Below, piece by piece: positions 27,316 through 38,455 of a stretch of DNA of 64,000 nt. Positions within the stretch are counted from its first letter, which is position 1; each line of letters opens with the position of its first letter. The stretch comes from Paracoccus sp. JM45 (GTDB lineage: Bacteria > Pseudomonadota > Alphaproteobacteria > Rhodobacterales > Rhodobacteraceae), in contig NZ_QQVY01000008.1 of the NCBI RefSeq assembly GCF_003590715.1, positions 1 to 64,000 of the forward strand. Direction: 5' to 3'. A program made the translations under genes and the position numbers. The notes under the pieces are model-generated. The model was given only the letters and a program-made list of their open reading frames with translations, did not search any database and was not told the origin of the DNA.

Positions 27316-27866
27316 CAGGTTTCGACCTGCTGCGGCTCGCGCGGGGGGCGGCCGATGATGTCGCGCAGGGCGTCCAGCTCGATGAAGTTATCCGCCTGAC
27401 GACGCAATTCATCGGAAATCATGGGCGGCTGGCTGCGGATTGTCGAAACGACCGACACCCGCACACCTTGCCGTTGCAATGATTCCACCAAAGGCCGGAA
27501 ATCACCATCGCCCGAAAAGATGACCGCGTGATCCAGCCGCGGGGCCAGTTCCATTGCGTTCACCGCCAGCTCGATGTCCATATTGCCTTTGATTTTACGG
27601 CGTCCGACAGCATCGGTATATTCACGCGCCGGTTTCGACACGACACAAAAGCCGTTGTAATGCAGCCAGTCCACCAAAGGACGAATGGGGGAATATTCGT
27701 CGCCCTCGACAAGGGCGGTATAATAATAGGCGCGCATCAGCTTGCCACGTCGGTCGAATTCCTGACGAAGCAGTTTATAATCGACATCGAACCCAAGCGC
27801 CTTCGCTGCCGCATAGAGGTTCGCACCATCTATAAAAATTGCCAATCTGTCGTCTTTGTAGAACAT
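27315..27866 (-). CDS. NYN domain protein (LabA/DUF88, PIN-like)
   Basis: A 183-residue protein of the LabA/DUF88 NYN family, a PIN-like predicted metal-dependent RNase. Acidic residues at the expected places are visible: LAIFIDGANLYAAAK at the start, NMDIELAVNAMELA in the middle and FSGDGDFRPLVESLQRQG. RNA targets are unknown. It overlaps the MFS gene by 3 bp and diverges from folK. Confidence 0.87.
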   Translation of the reverse strand: MFYKDDRLAIFIDGANLYAAAKALGFDVDYKLLRQEFDRRGKLMRAYYYTALVEGDEYSPIRPLVDWLHYNGFCVVSKPAREYTDAVGRRKIKGNMDIELAVNAMELAPRLDHAVIFSGDGDFRPLVESLQRQGVRVSVVSTIRSQPPMISDELRRQADNFIELDALRDIIGRPPREPQQVET

Positions 27867-27974
27867 TCAATGTTGCCTTTAATGGACTTGAGGATTCAAG
27901 GCGCGTATCAAAACCGGGGTGAGGGACCCGGAAATTGAGGCCCATGGCGTAACCTGTAGGACAAAGCGGAAAGC

Positions 27975-28574
27975 GTGGTTAACCTATCTTTTGGTATCGT
28001 TGCACTTGGTGCGAACCTTCCGGTGTCAGCGCAGAGTCTTTGGGCGACCTTAGGGTCGACCTTGGGCATTCTGCACAAACATGCTGATATTTCAATATGT
28101 TCAGTAAGCCGGTTTTGGAAAACACCGGCCTTCCCTGCGGGCTCTGGCCCTGATTATGCAAATGCTGTGGCACTTGTCTCTACTAAACTTTCCCCTACGG
28201 CACTTTTGACGGAACTGCACAGGATCGAAGCGGGGGCCGGACGCGACAGAACCAACGGGCGCTGGTCCGCACGGGTTTTGGATCTGGATCTGGTTGCTTA
28301 TGACCGGGTGATATTGCCCGATGCAGCGCATGTGGAAAGCTGGATCGACCTGCCTTTGGACCAACAAAAGATCAAGGCCCCCGACCAGCTGATCCTGCCC
28401 CATCCCCGCCTGCAAGATCGCGCATTTGTGTTGGCACCGATGGCGGAAATTGTCCCGAACTGGCGTCATCCGATGACAAGCCGCACCGTGGCGCAGATGC
28501 TGGCCGATCTTCCCCCCGATGCACTGGCCGGAATACAGCCCATGCCAGCCGCTGATTTACCGGCTTTTGCTTGA
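27975..28574 (+). CDS. folK: HPPK, 2-amino-4-hydroxy-6-hydroxymethyldihydropteridine pyrophosphokinase
   Basis: A 199-residue folate-pathway kinase. The N-terminal LGANLP motif, the RDRTNGRWSARVLDLDLVAYD signature region with catalytic Asp residues, and LILPHPRLQDRAFVLAPMAEI are conserved. It begins with GTG at 27975 after a GCGGAAAG site. It heads the folK-rpoZ-rsh cluster but has a gap of 72 bp before rpoZ. Confidence 0.94.
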   Translation: MVNLSFGIVALGANLPVSAQSLWATLGSTLGILHKHADISICSVSRFWKTPAFPAGSGPDYANAVALVSTKLSPTALLTELHRIEAGAGRDRTNGRWSARVLDLDLVAYDRVILPDAAHVESWIDLPLDQQKIKAPDQLILPHPRLQDRAFVLAPMAEIVPNWRHPMTSRTVAQMLADLPPDALAGIQPMPAADLPAFA

Positions 28575-28646
28575 CAAAACCGCCGCATCTGCCCACTAGT
28601 CCTTTTTCGCCCCGAATATTCGATTCGCAACTGCACAGGTGATTCC

Positions 28647-29003
28647 ATGGCCCGCGTAACGGTTGAAGACTGCGTCGACAAAGTTCCCAATCGCTTTGAT
28701 CTGGTGATGCTTGCGTCGCATCGCGCCCGTGAGATCACGGCCGGCTCTGCGCCGACTGTGGATCGTGACAATGATAAAAATCCGGTCGTCGCCCTGCGCG
28801 AGATCGCTGATGAAACCCAGCCCGTCGATGATCTGCGCGAGCGGATGATCGAATCGACCCAGACGCAGATCGAAGTCGATGAACCCGAAGAAGACGCGAT
28901 GGCGCTTTTGCTGGGTGCCGAGGTTGATCGTCCCAAGCCCGCCGATGAAGAATCGGAAGAACGGATGCTGCGGATGATGCTGGAAGCCAACCAGCGCGGC
29001 TGA
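28647..29003 (+). CDS. rpoZ: RNA polymerase omega subunit
   Basis: A 118-residue omega subunit that helps assemble RNA polymerase and forms part of a ppGpp site in many bacteria. The start [20 protein letters not shown] and LASHRAREI are diagnostic. AGGTGAT precedes the start. It is followed 46 bp later by the ppGpp synthetase gene, a common pairing. Confidence 0.96.
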   Translation: MARVTVEDCVDKVPNRFDLVMLASHRAREITAGSAPTVDRDNDKNPVVALREIADETQPVDDLRERMIESTQTQIEVDEPEEDAMALLLGAEVDRPKPADEESEERMLRMMLEANQRG

Positions 29004-29049
29004 TACAAACACGCGAAAGCACAGGGCAGACGAGGTCTTCGACAAAGCT

Positions 29050-31164
29050 ATGATTGACGTCGAGGATCTGCTTGCCCTGGTGCGAAACTATAACCCGCGC
29101 AGCAATGCCGCGCTGATCCGCGACGCTTACGAATATGGCATGCGGATGCATGAGGGGCAGTTCCGGCATTCCGGCGAACCCTATTTTACCCACCCCATTG
29201 CTGTCGCTGCCATCCTGACGGAAATGCGTCTGGATGATGCCACCATCATCACCGCCCTTCTGCATGACACGATCGAGGATACGCGTTCGACCAAGGAAGA
29301 AGTCGCGGGCATGTTCAGCCCCGAGATTGCCGAACTGGTCGATGGCGTCACCAAGCTGACCAATCTGGAACTGTCCAGCACCCAGTCGAAACAGGCCGAA
29401 AACTTTCGCAAACTGTTCATGGCCATGTCGCGCGACATGCGGGTCATTCTGGTCAAACTGGCCGACCGTCTGCACAATATGCGCACCATCCGGTCGATGC
29501 GCCCTGAAAAGCAGGTCAAGAAAGCCCGCGAGACCATGGATATCTATGCCCCCCTTGCGGGCCGCATGGGCATGCAATGGATGCGCGAGGAGCTTGAGGA
29601 TCTGGCCTTCAAGGTCATCAACCCCGAGGCGCGTTCCTCGATCATCCGCCGTTTCGTCAGCCTGCAAAAAGACAGCGGCGATATCATTGGCCAGATCACC
29701 ACGGACATCCGCGCCGAACTGGAACGCGAAGGCATTGATGCCGATGTTTTTGGCCGCGCCAAAAAGCCGTTCAGCGTCTGGCGCAAGATGCAGGAAAAGC
29801 AGCTGGCGTTTTCGCGTCTGTCCGACATCTATGGCTTTCGGATCATCACCCGCTGTGAAATGGACTGCTATCGCACACTTGGTGTGATCCACCATCGCTG
29901 GCGCGCCGTTCCGGGCCGGTTCAAGGATTACATCAGCCAGCCAAAAACCAACGGATATCGGTCCATCCACACGACGGTTTCGGGCCGTGACGGCAAGCGG
30001 GTTGAAATCCAGGTTCGCACCCGCCAGATGCACGAAGTCGCCGAGGCTGGCGTTGCGGCCCATTGGGCTTACCGCGATGGCGTTCGCACGAAGAACCCCT
30101 TTGCTGTCGATCCCGCCGAATGGGTTGCCAGCCTGAATGACCGTTTCGACACCGAGGATCACAACGAATTCCTCGAACATGTCAAAATGGAGATGTATCA
30201 GGATCAGGTCTTCTGCTTCACCCCCAAGGGCGACGTGATGCAGCTGCCGCGTGGTGCAACCCCGATCGACTTTGCCTATGCCATCCATACGCGTCTGGGC
30301 AATTCCTGCGTCGGCGCGAAAATTGACGGCATCCGCGTCCCCTTATGGACACGCCTGAAGAACGGCCAATCGGTGGATATTATCGCCGCGTCCGGCCAGC
30401 GCCCGCAGGCGACATGGCTGGACATCGTCGTTTCGGGCCGCGCCAAAGCCTCTATCCGCCGCAGCTTGCGCGAGGAGGACCGCGACCGCTTTATGCGTCT
30501 GGGTCGCGAATTGGTCCGCGTCAGTTTCGAACATGTGGGCCGCAAGGTCACCGATAAGGCGCTGCGAACCGCTGCTAGACAGATGGGCATCGCCTCGGCC
30601 GAGGATCTGCTGGCCCGCATCGGCAGTGCCGAAAATTCCGCCAAAGAGGTTCTGGGCGTCCTTTATCCTGAACTGGCCGACCGTCAGGATGAAATCGACG
30701 GCAAGCGCCCCTTTTCAGGGTTGGAGGCTGACGCGAATTTCAAACGTGCGCCCTGCTGTAATCCGCTGCCCGGTGAACGCATTGTCGGCATCACCTATCG
30801 GGGTGCGGGTGTGGTGATCCATGCGATCGATTGTCCGGTTCTGGCCGAATTCGAAAGCAGCCCTGATCGTTGGGTCGATCTGCAATGGCGTGACGGGCGC
30901 CATCCTGCCGCTTATTCCAGCGTGTTGAATTTGACGATCCGCCATGATGCCGGCGTGCTGGGACGCATCTGCACCTTGATCGGGGCCCAAGGGGCGAATA
31001 TCTCGAATCTCGAGTTTATCGCACGCAAGCCTGATTTTTACCGGATCGAGGTTGAAATTGAACTGCGTGACCATGAACATCTGCATAATCTGCTGACCGC
31101 ACTGGAAGCAGAGAGTGATGTTGCACAGGTCGAACGGGTCCGTGATCCGGCGCTGAAACCCTAG
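29050..31164 (+). CDS. rsh: Bifunctional (p)ppGpp synthetase/hydrolase
   Basis: A 704-residue RelA/SpoT homologue. Domains in order: HD hydrolase (ALLHDTIEDT, about residue 75), synthetase (YRSIHTTVSGRDGKRVEIQV, about residues 305-325), TGS (FCFTPKGDVMQLPRGATPID), conserved-cysteine region (RAPCCNPLPG) and a C-terminal ACT domain. Both catalytic sites look intact. It controls the stringent response. The name spoT/relA is used interchangeably in this group. Confidence 0.96.
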   Translation: MIDVEDLLALVRNYNPRSNAALIRDAYEYGMRMHEGQFRHSGEPYFTHPIAVAAILTEMRLDDATIITALLHDTIEDTRSTKEEVAGMFSPEIAELVDGVTKLTNLELSSTQSKQAENFRKLFMAMSRDMRVILVKLADRLHNMRTIRSMRPEKQVKKARETMDIYAPLAGRMGMQWMREELEDLAFKVINPEARSSIIRRFVSLQKDSGDIIGQITTDIRAELEREGIDADVFGRAKKPFSVWRKMQEKQLAFSRLSDIYGFRIITRCEMDCYRTLGVIHHRWRAVPGRFKDYISQPKTNGYRSIHTTVSGRDGKRVEIQVRTRQMHEVAEAGVAAHWAYRDGVRTKNPFAVDPAEWVASLNDRFDTEDHNEFLEHVKMEMYQDQVFCFTPKGDVMQLPRGATPIDFAYAIHTRLGNSCVGAKIDGIRVPLWTRLKNGQSVDIIAASGQRPQATWLDIVVSGRAKASIRRSLREEDRDRFMRLGRELVRVSFEHVGRKVTDKALRTAARQMGIASAEDLLARIGSAENSAKEVLGVLYPELADRQDEIDGKRPFSGLEADANFKRAPCCNPLPGERIVGITYRGAGVVIHAIDCPVLAEFESSPDRWVDLQWRDGRHPAAYSSVLNLTIRHDAGVLGRICTLIGAQGANISNLEFIARKPDFYRIEVEIELRDHEHLHNLLTALEAESDVAQVERVRDPALKP

Positions 31165-31167
31165 GGC

Positions 31168-31893
31168 ATGTCGGGCCAAAAGGCCCGCATCCCCCATTTA
31201 TCGGGTGCCATTTTGTTTAAACGACGCAAGCCGCGCAGCTATGGGCAGATCGCCAGCGAGATGATCTATCCCCGCGGGGGGTGGCGACGTGCCACACGAT
31301 ACGTGATGTATCGCCTGCGCCGCCTGCCCGACCAGCCGCATCGCATTGCCCGAGGGGTGGCTGCGGGGGTGTTTGTGTCCTTTACGCCGCTTTTCGGGTT
31401 TCACTTTCTGTCAGCGGCGGCTGTGGCATGGATCATCCGCGGCAATATCCTTGCCGCGCTATTGGCGACATTCGTCGGCAATCCGGTAACGCTGCCCTTT
31501 ATCGCCTTCGCCTCGACCGGCGTGGGGCGGCATATTCTTGGCCTGCGGGGTGATCTGTCGCCGCATTTCATCTTTCGCGAATTTTCCCGTGCCACAGGGG
31601 AAATCTGGCACAATATCCATTCGATGTTCGGCCCCAAGGTCGCGCATTGGAATATGCTGCACGATTTTTTCTTCCAGATTTTCTGGCCCTATGTGGTCGG
31701 CGGGACAATCCTCGGGCTGCTGATATCGGTGGGGGTGCATTATCTGACGGTGCCGGTCTTTCGCGCCTATCAAAGACGGCGCGAAAAGAAGATGGCGGAC
31801 CGGATCGAACGCGCCTCGCAGCGGGCCATCGCGCTGGCGGCCCAACGTGCAGCCGCCCTGTCCAAGGCCGAAGCTGACAAGGATCTTCCCTAA
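31168..31893 (+). CDS. DUF2062 membrane protein
   Basis: A protein of up to 241 residues of the DUF2062 family, with paired helices (GVAAGVFVSFTPLFGFHFLS, GNILAALLATFVGNPVTLPF) and a C-terminal basic tail. Function unknown. It is 3 bp after rsh. The ATG at 31168 lacks a clear ribosome site; an in-frame TTG at 31213, giving (M)FKRRKPRSYGQ, fits related proteins equally well. Its stop overlaps that of ghrA on the other strand. Confidence 0.8.
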   Translation: MSGQKARIPHLSGAILFKRRKPRSYGQIASEMIYPRGGWRRATRYVMYRLRRLPDQPHRIARGVAAGVFVSFTPLFGFHFLSAAAVAWIIRGNILAALLATFVGNPVTLPFIAFASTGVGRHILGLRGDLSPHFIFREFSRATGEIWHNIHSMFGPKVAHWNMLHDFFFQIFWPYVVGGTILGLLISVGVHYLTVPVFRAYQRRREKKMADRIERASQRAIALAAQRAAALSKAEADKDLP

Positions 31894-32798
31894 TACCCTT
31901 TGTTGCGGTCGACCAGGTTCCTCACGGGCTGCCCGTTCATGGCGCGCGAAATATTTTCGACCGCCACCTTGGCCGCCGTTTGCGCCCGCGTATCGGCGGC
32001 AATATGCGGGGTGACGGTGATCGCCGGATGGCCCCAGAACGGATGGTCCTTTGGCAAAGGCTCGGTCCGGAAGACGTCCAGAACCGCATGGGCGGGTCTG
32101 CCGCTTTCCAGCCCTGTCAGCAGGGCCTCGTCGTCAATCAGCGTCCCGCGCCCCGGATTGATCACCCATGCCCCTTGGGGTAACAGGGCCAGCCTGCGGG
32201 CATCCAGCAGGTTCCGCGTCTGCGGCGTATCGGGCAGCAGGCAGATCAGGATCTGCGAGCTGGTCAACACATCATCCAACTGCGCCAATGATCGGACATC
32301 GATACCATCAACCGGACGCCCCGACGCGCTGACCCCCGTCACAGGAAAACCGACCGCTGACAGCATTGCGGCGGTGGCGCGTCCCAATTCCCCGACACCA
32401 AGGATCGTAACGGGGCGTTCGGATGCCAAAGGGGGCACCGTGCTGTTGCGCCATGTCCCGTCCTGCGCATAACCGTCCATCCCCAGATGCGCGCGCATGG
32501 TCCAGCCGGTGCAATATTCGGCCATGCCCTGCGCCAGTCCCGGATCGACCATACGGGCCAGCGGCTGGGTCAGCGTCTTGTTCGTGACGATCTTTTCGAC
32601 CCCAGCCCATAGGCTCTGGATCAGGCGTACATTCACATAGGGGGTGAAATCCGTAATATCGCCGTTCGGGGCATAGATGATCGCATCAAAGCTGGCCGGA
32701 TCGCCGTCCTGATGCAGCGACAGGTCGGAATCGGCGGCGCGCAGGGCCGGTGCCCATTCTTCCCAAGAGGCGGCAGAAGCGGAAAAACGGACTTTCAT
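31890..32798 (-). CDS. ghrA: Glyoxylate/hydroxypyruvate reductase A
   Basis: A 302-residue D-2-hydroxyacid dehydrogenase of the GhrA type. The NAD(P) motif is GVGELGRATAAMLSAVGFPV; the catalytic Arg lies in INPGRGTLIDDEAL, Glu in FRTEPLPKDHPFWGHPAI, and His in TPHIAADT. It reduces glyoxylate and hydroxypyruvate. The start at 32798 (MKVRFSASAAS) follows AAGGTGAT. Confidence 0.92.
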   Translation of the reverse strand: MKVRFSASAASWEEWAPALRAADSDLSLHQDGDPASFDAIIYAPNGDITDFTPYVNVRLIQSLWAGVEKIVTNKTLTQPLARMVDPGLAQGMAEYCTGWTMRAHLGMDGYAQDGTWRNSTVPPLASERPVTILGVGELGRATAAMLSAVGFPVTGVSASGRPVDGIDVRSLAQLDDVLTSSQILICLLPDTPQTRNLLDARRLALLPQGAWVINPGRGTLIDDEALLTGLESGRPAHAVLDVFRTEPLPKDHPFWGHPAITVTPHIAADTRAQTAAKVAVENISRAMNGQPVRNLVDRNKGY

Positions 32799-32802
32799 AG
32801 GA

Positions 32803-33942
32803 TCACCTTGGTCTGTGGACGTGGGCTGACTGCACCAGACCAAAGCCCAGCATCAGGATCATCAAGGATGTTCCCCCATAGCTGACCAATGGCAAAGGCG
32901 AGCCCTTGGCGGGCAGCAGCCCCATCACTGTGGCCATGTTGATCGCGAAATACAAAAAGAACGTGGCACTGATGCCGATTGTAATCAGGCTGGCAAAGCG
33001 GTCCTTGTTCGAAAGCGCGGAATACAGGCAAAATCCGATGATCAACATATACAGCGACAACAGGGAAAACGCGCCGATAAAGCCGAATTCCTCGGAAAGG
33101 ACGGTAAAGATAAAGTCCGTGTGCTTTTCAGGCAGGAAGTTCAGGCGGGACTGCGTGCCCTGCATAAAGCCGCGGCCCGACCAGCCCCCCGATCCAAGCG
33201 CGATCTGGCTTTGGATGATGTTATAGCCCGCGCCCAAAGGGTCGGCTGTGGGGTCCAGAAAAGTGTCGATCCGCCGGAACTGGTAATCCTTCAACAGCTG
33301 CCAATCGGTCCCGCGCGAATGCAGCACTGCATAGACAGCCCCCACCGCCGCACCGATCACCGCCGCAAAATACCACAGCGAAACCCCTGCAACGAACATC
33401 ACGATCCCGCCGCCCGTGATCAGCATGATCGAGGTGCCAAGGTCAGGCTGCATCAACACCAAAGCCGTCGGTGCCAGAATGATGATCACGGGGATCAGCA
33501 CCCAAAGCGGGCGCGACACCTTCTTCAGGTCCAGCCAGTCGTAATAAGCCGCCAGCAGCAGCACTTGCGCGATCTTCATCAGCTCGGACGGTTGGACGCG
33601 GATGGGGCCGATGTCGATCCAGCGCTGTGCGCCCATGCCGATGGCACCGAACAGATCAACCGCGATCAGCAGCAAAAAGCAGACCACATAGGCCGACACC
33701 GAAATGCCGCGCCAGAACCACATCGGCACGAACGCCAGCCCAAGCATGATCACCATGCCCACGGCAAAGCGGTACATCTGCGGTTCGGCCCATGTTTCGA
33801 TCTTTCCGCCCGCGACGGAATACAGCATCAGAAAACCGATGCAGGATACGGCGGTGATCAGCAGGACCAAGGGCCAGTTGATAAAAAAGACCTTGCGCAG
33901 TCCGGTGGGGACCTGCGCGACCTTGTAATTCAGATATGACAT
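32803..33942 (-). CDS. mrdB: Rod shape-determining protein RodA
   Basis: A 379-residue SEDS-family glycosyltransferase with ten helices that polymerises glycan strands for lateral wall growth with PBP2. Family signatures are GAQRWIDIGPIRVQPSELMK and the QSQIALGSGGWSGRGFMQGTQ region, plus PLVSYGGTSLM near the end. It is the last gene of the mreBCD-mrdAB operon, 7 bp after mrdA. Confidence 0.96.
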   Translation of the reverse strand: MSYLNYKVAQVPTGLRKVFFINWPLVLLITAVSCIGFLMLYSVAGGKIETWAEPQMYRFAVGMVIMLGLAFVPMWFWRGISVSAYVVCFLLLIAVDLFGAIGMGAQRWIDIGPIRVQPSELMKIAQVLLLAAYYDWLDLKKVSRPLWVLIPVIIILAPTALVLMQPDLGTSIMLITGGGIVMFVAGVSLWYFAAVIGAAVGAVYAVLHSRGTDWQLLKDYQFRRIDTFLDPTADPLGAGYNIIQSQIALGSGGWSGRGFMQGTQSRLNFLPEKHTDFIFTVLSEEFGFIGAFSLLSLYMLIIGFCLYSALSNKDRFASLITIGISATFFLYFAINMATVMGLLPAKGSPLPLVSYGGTSLMILMLGFGLVQSAHVHRPR

Positions 33943-33949
33943 CTATCCC

Positions 33950-35896
33950 TCAGGCGCGGCTGCGACCGGGGCGCGGGGCCTCGGGGGTGTAAAGCTGCAT
34001 GGCGTTATGGCGTTCTTCCATCTCTGCCCGCTGGTTGGAAGGCACGGCGTCCAGCGGTGGCAGTCCCCCGTTCAGGGCGAACAGCATGATATCGCGGGCA
34101 ATCGGCGCGGCCACGGTCGATCCGCCACCGCCATGTTCCACAACGACCGACACCGCATAGCGCGGCGCGTCATAGGGGGCATAGCAGACAAACAGCGCAT
34201 GGTCGCGGCGTTCCCAAGGCAGCTGGTCGTTGGAAATGACGCCACGCGCGCGTTCTGCGGCGGTAATGTTTCGGACCTGACTGGTGCCGGTCTTGCCGAC
34301 CATGCGCCATTCCTCACGCTCGATCCGGGCTTTGCGGGCTGTGCCGCGGGCGCTGTTCATCACCGCATCCATTCCCGCGCGCGCCACCTTCAACGAGGCT
34401 TCGCTGATATCCAGCGGGGGGAAATCCTCGGGCAGTTTCTTGACGCCGTCGATGGACCGGATCAGCTGCGGGTCGATCTGGCGACCAGAGGATATCCGCG
34501 CCGTCATCACCGCCAGCTGCAAGGGCGAGGCCAGCACATATCCCTGCCCGATCGAGGCGTTCAGGCTGTCGCCGATCTGCCATGCCTGACCATAACGCGC
34601 CTCTTTCCACGCGCGGTCGGGGGCGATGCCTTCTGAAACCGCCGACATCGGCAGGTCATGTTTGACCCCGATGCCCAGCTTGCGGGCCATAATCGCCATG
34701 CGGTCAATGCCGACGCGCTGCGCCAGTTCGTAAAAATAGACGTCGCAGCTTTCCTGCAGGCTTTTGACCGCATCGACGGACCCGTGGCCACCGCGGCTCC
34801 AGCAATGGAAACGACGACCACCCAATTCGGTATAGCCGGGACAGAAAAAGCGACTGCCGGAATTGATGACACCGGCTTCCAACCCCGCCAGCAGGGTCAC
34901 CATCTTGAAAGTAGACCCCGGGGGATAGACCCCCTGAACGGTCTTATCGGCCAAGGGACGATGGTCGTGATCCATCAGCCCGCGGTAATCCTTGGTGGAA
35001 ATCCCGCGCACGAATTTATTAGGGTCAAAACTGGGCGATGAACAGATCGAGACCAATTCCCCTGTCCGGCAATCAATGACGACAGCAGCGGCACTTTCCT
35101 GCCCCAGACGTTGGGCTGCATAATTCTGCAGGGCGGCATCAACGGTCAGTTGCACCGTCGCCCCCTGTTCACCTTCCTGACGCGACAGCTGGCGCATTTC
35201 GCGGCCCATGCTGTTCACTTCGACCCGACGGGCACCGGCTTTGCCGCGCAAAACCTCCTCCAACCGGCCCTCGACACCGATCTTGCCAAGCTGGAAATCC
35301 GGCAGGCGCAGAACGGGATCGGGGTCCTCGATACGCGACAGATCATAATCCGAAACAGGCCCGACATAGCCCATGACATGCGCCAGATCGCCCGCCCGCG
35401 GATAGGCCCGCGACAGCGCCGATTCCGGCGTCACACCCGGAAGCGAGGGCGCATTGACCGCAATTGTGCTGAATTCTTCCCACGTTAGGCGGTCAGCCAG
35501 CACAATCGTGGTGATCGCGCTGCGCTTGGAAAATTCGTCGCGCAATTCGGTCATCCGCGCATCGCTGATCGGGATCAGCTGGGCCAGACGCTGCAACACG
35601 GGTTCGACATCACCGCCCGCTTCTTCGCGGGTCAGGGTAACGCGGTAATTCTGCTCGTTTCCGGCCACGATCAGGCCGGTGCGGTCAAGGATCAGCCCGC
35701 GTGACGGTGGCAGCAGACGGATCTTGATCGAATTGCCGTCCGCCAGCGTCCGGTATTCCTCGGCGTGATCCAGCTGCATTGACCGCATTTTCAGCGCCAA
35801 TGTCGTCACGGTGCCGATCTGGATCCCCGCCAGCAGCAGACCACGACGCGTGATCTTGCGATTGCTGTCCACGATTTCGCGTTGAGACTTTTTCAT
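33950..35896 (-). CDS. mrdA: Penicillin-binding protein 2
   Basis: A 648-residue class B PBP, the transpeptidase partner of RodA. It has an N-terminal membrane helix, a dimerisation domain with RGLILDRTGLIVAGN, and the transpeptidase motifs SxxK (PPGSTFKM), SCD (QESCDVYF) and KTGTSQ. The start at 35896 (MKKSQREIVDS) follows an AAAGGG site and does not overlap mreD; an upstream in-frame ATG at 35926 would. Confidence 0.96.
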   Translation of the reverse strand: MKKSQREIVDSNRKITRRGLLLAGIQIGTVTTLALKMRSMQLDHAEEYRTLADGNSIKIRLLPPSRGLILDRTGLIVAGNEQNYRVTLTREEAGGDVEPVLQRLAQLIPISDARMTELRDEFSKRSAITTIVLADRLTWEEFSTIAVNAPSLPGVTPESALSRAYPRAGDLAHVMGYVGPVSDYDLSRIEDPDPVLRLPDFQLGKIGVEGRLEEVLRGKAGARRVEVNSMGREMRQLSRQEGEQGATVQLTVDAALQNYAAQRLGQESAAAVVIDCRTGELVSICSSPSFDPNKFVRGISTKDYRGLMDHDHRPLADKTVQGVYPPGSTFKMVTLLAGLEAGVINSGSRFFCPGYTELGGRRFHCWSRGGHGSVDAVKSLQESCDVYFYELAQRVGIDRMAIMARKLGIGVKHDLPMSAVSEGIAPDRAWKEARYGQAWQIGDSLNASIGQGYVLASPLQLAVMTARISSGRQIDPQLIRSIDGVKKLPEDFPPLDISEASLKVARAGMDAVMNSARGTARKARIEREEWRMVGKTGTSQVRNITAAERARGVISNDQLPWERRDHALFVCYAPYDAPRYAVSVVVEHGGGGSTVAAPIARDIMLFALNGGLPPLDAVPSNQRAEMEERHNAMQLYTPEAPRPGRSRA

Positions 35897-35909
35897 TCGC
35901 GGTCCCTTT

Positions 35910-36431
35910 TTACGTCCCCTCGCCATGCCCCACGCGGCGCAGGCCAATCAGCAAGCGCGCCACGAAGATGACAAGCGGATAGACCAGCACTGTCGCCAGA
36001 TATTGCAGGATCACCTGACCAAGTGCCGGCACCGGCAGTATGAACAGGATCTGGACCAGACGGCTGCCCAGCAGCATCAAACCGATCAGGATGGTCACCC
36101 GCAGCCATTCAACCATAAATGGCTGGTCCCGCCAACGGTGCTCTCGAACTCGTGCGGCCTCGCTGCCCATCAGGACAAAGACGGCCCACAGACCAAGCGG
36201 ACGCATCAGCAAGACATCCTCGACCAGAACGGCCAGAACGATGACGGGGGCAGACAGCTGGTCGGGGCGACGCAGCACCCATGCAAGGATCAGGGCCAGC
36301 AGCATATCAGGGCCGGGCCAGCCCATAATACCGCCCTTCAGTGGCAAAAGCCGCAGGAACAGCAACAGGGCTGCCGACAACAGAAAAACGAATGTGCCGG
36401 TCAGAAAGCTGCGGCTGGGCAATTGGATCAT
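35910..36431 (-). CDS. mreD: Rod shape-determining protein MreD
   Basis: A 173-residue inner-membrane protein with five to six helices (LLLFLRLLPLKGGIMGWPGP, MLLALILAWVLRRPDQLSAP). The sequence is weakly conserved but position between mreC and mrdA and topology make the call safe. Its start overlaps the mreC stop by 4 bp. Confidence 0.9.
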   Translation of the reverse strand: MIQLPSRSFLTGTFVFLLSAALLLFLRLLPLKGGIMGWPGPDMLLALILAWVLRRPDQLSAPVIVLAVLVEDVLLMRPLGLWAVFVLMGSEAARVREHRWRDQPFMVEWLRVTILIGLMLLGSRLVQILFILPVPALGQVILQYLATVLVYPLVIFVARLLIGLRRVGHGEGT

Positions 36432-37366
36432 GGCGTGGTGCCGGGGTCCAGTGGATCGGTCGCCGATGCGGCGTCCACAGGACTTTCGGGCAGCATCGGC
36501 CCGATGAACCCTTCGGGACCACGGCGGATGACGGCACTGGTATCAACCACCGATTCTGCCGGATGGGACCGCAGAACGCGCAGGAATTCCAGCCGGCCAT
36601 AATCAGCCGCCATACGCAGACGCATCCGGCCATCGGCACTCTGTGCCACCTGCCCGACCAGCAGGCCCGGCGGAAAGACCCCGCCATCCCCCGAGGTGAC
36701 AATCCGGTCACCCGGACGGACGTTATCCCCTGATTCGATAAATTCCAGCACCGGCAGCGGGGTATTGTCCCCCGTGGCCAGTGCACGTTCACCAGTTGGC
36801 TGAACCACCACCGGAATGCGCGACGACGGATCTGTCAGCAGGATGACGCGGCTGGTGCGCTGCCCGACCCCTGCAATGCGGCCCACAAGCCCCAACCCGT
36901 CCATCGTAGCCCAACCTTCGATGATGCCATCGCGTGCACCGACATTCAGCAACACCGATTGGCGAAACGCCGAGCCGCTGTCCATGGTGACAACGCCCGT
37001 CACGCTGGTCAGCGCGGGATCAATGCGGACATTGTTCTGCGCCAACAGCTTGCTGTTTTCCTGTTCCAGCTGGACGGCGGCTTCTTTCCATGCGGACATG
37101 CGCTGCAATTCGCGGCGCAATTCCTGATTCTGTTCGTAAAGCCGCGAATAGCTTTGGAAACCCGCGACCATTTCGGACAAGCGGGTCACCGGCACCAGGG
37201 CCCATTCGAAACGCGGCACGATGCGGTCAATCATCGCGGTGCGCATCTGTTCGGCACGTGGACTGTCGATGCGCCAGAACAGGAACAACGCCAACAGCGC
37301 AAGCGCCATCAGCGTTATCAGGACGCGCCGGACCGGCGTCGCGAAATCTGGTCCCTTGCGGGCCAT
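36428..37366 (-). CDS. mreC: Rod shape-determining protein MreC
   Basis: A 312-residue protein with an N-terminal membrane helix, a periplasmic coiled coil (LYEQNQELRRELQRMSAWKEA) and two beta-barrel domains (VTGVVTMDSGSAFRQSVLLN, GDRIVTSGDGGVFPPGLLVG). It links the cytoplasmic MreB filament to PBP2. It is 6 bp after mreB and overlaps mreD. Confidence 0.95.
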   Translation of the reverse strand: MARKGPDFATPVRRVLITLMALALLALFLFWRIDSPRAEQMRTAMIDRIVPRFEWALVPVTRLSEMVAGFQSYSRLYEQNQELRRELQRMSAWKEAAVQLEQENSKLLAQNNVRIDPALTSVTGVVTMDSGSAFRQSVLLNVGARDGIIEGWATMDGLGLVGRIAGVGQRTSRVILLTDPSSRIPVVVQPTGERALATGDNTPLPVLEFIESGDNVRPGDRIVTSGDGGVFPPGLLVGQVAQSADGRMRLRMAADYGRLEFLRVLRSHPAESVVDTSAVIRRGPEGFIGPMLPESPVDAASATDPLDPGTTP

Positions 37367-37372
37367 TCAGGA

Positions 37373-38455
<1,083 letters not shown>

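Noticed and set aside
28735-30288. Leftward 517-codon ORF across rpoZ and rsh
   Set aside because: Antisense to two certain genes; its sequence has no family features.
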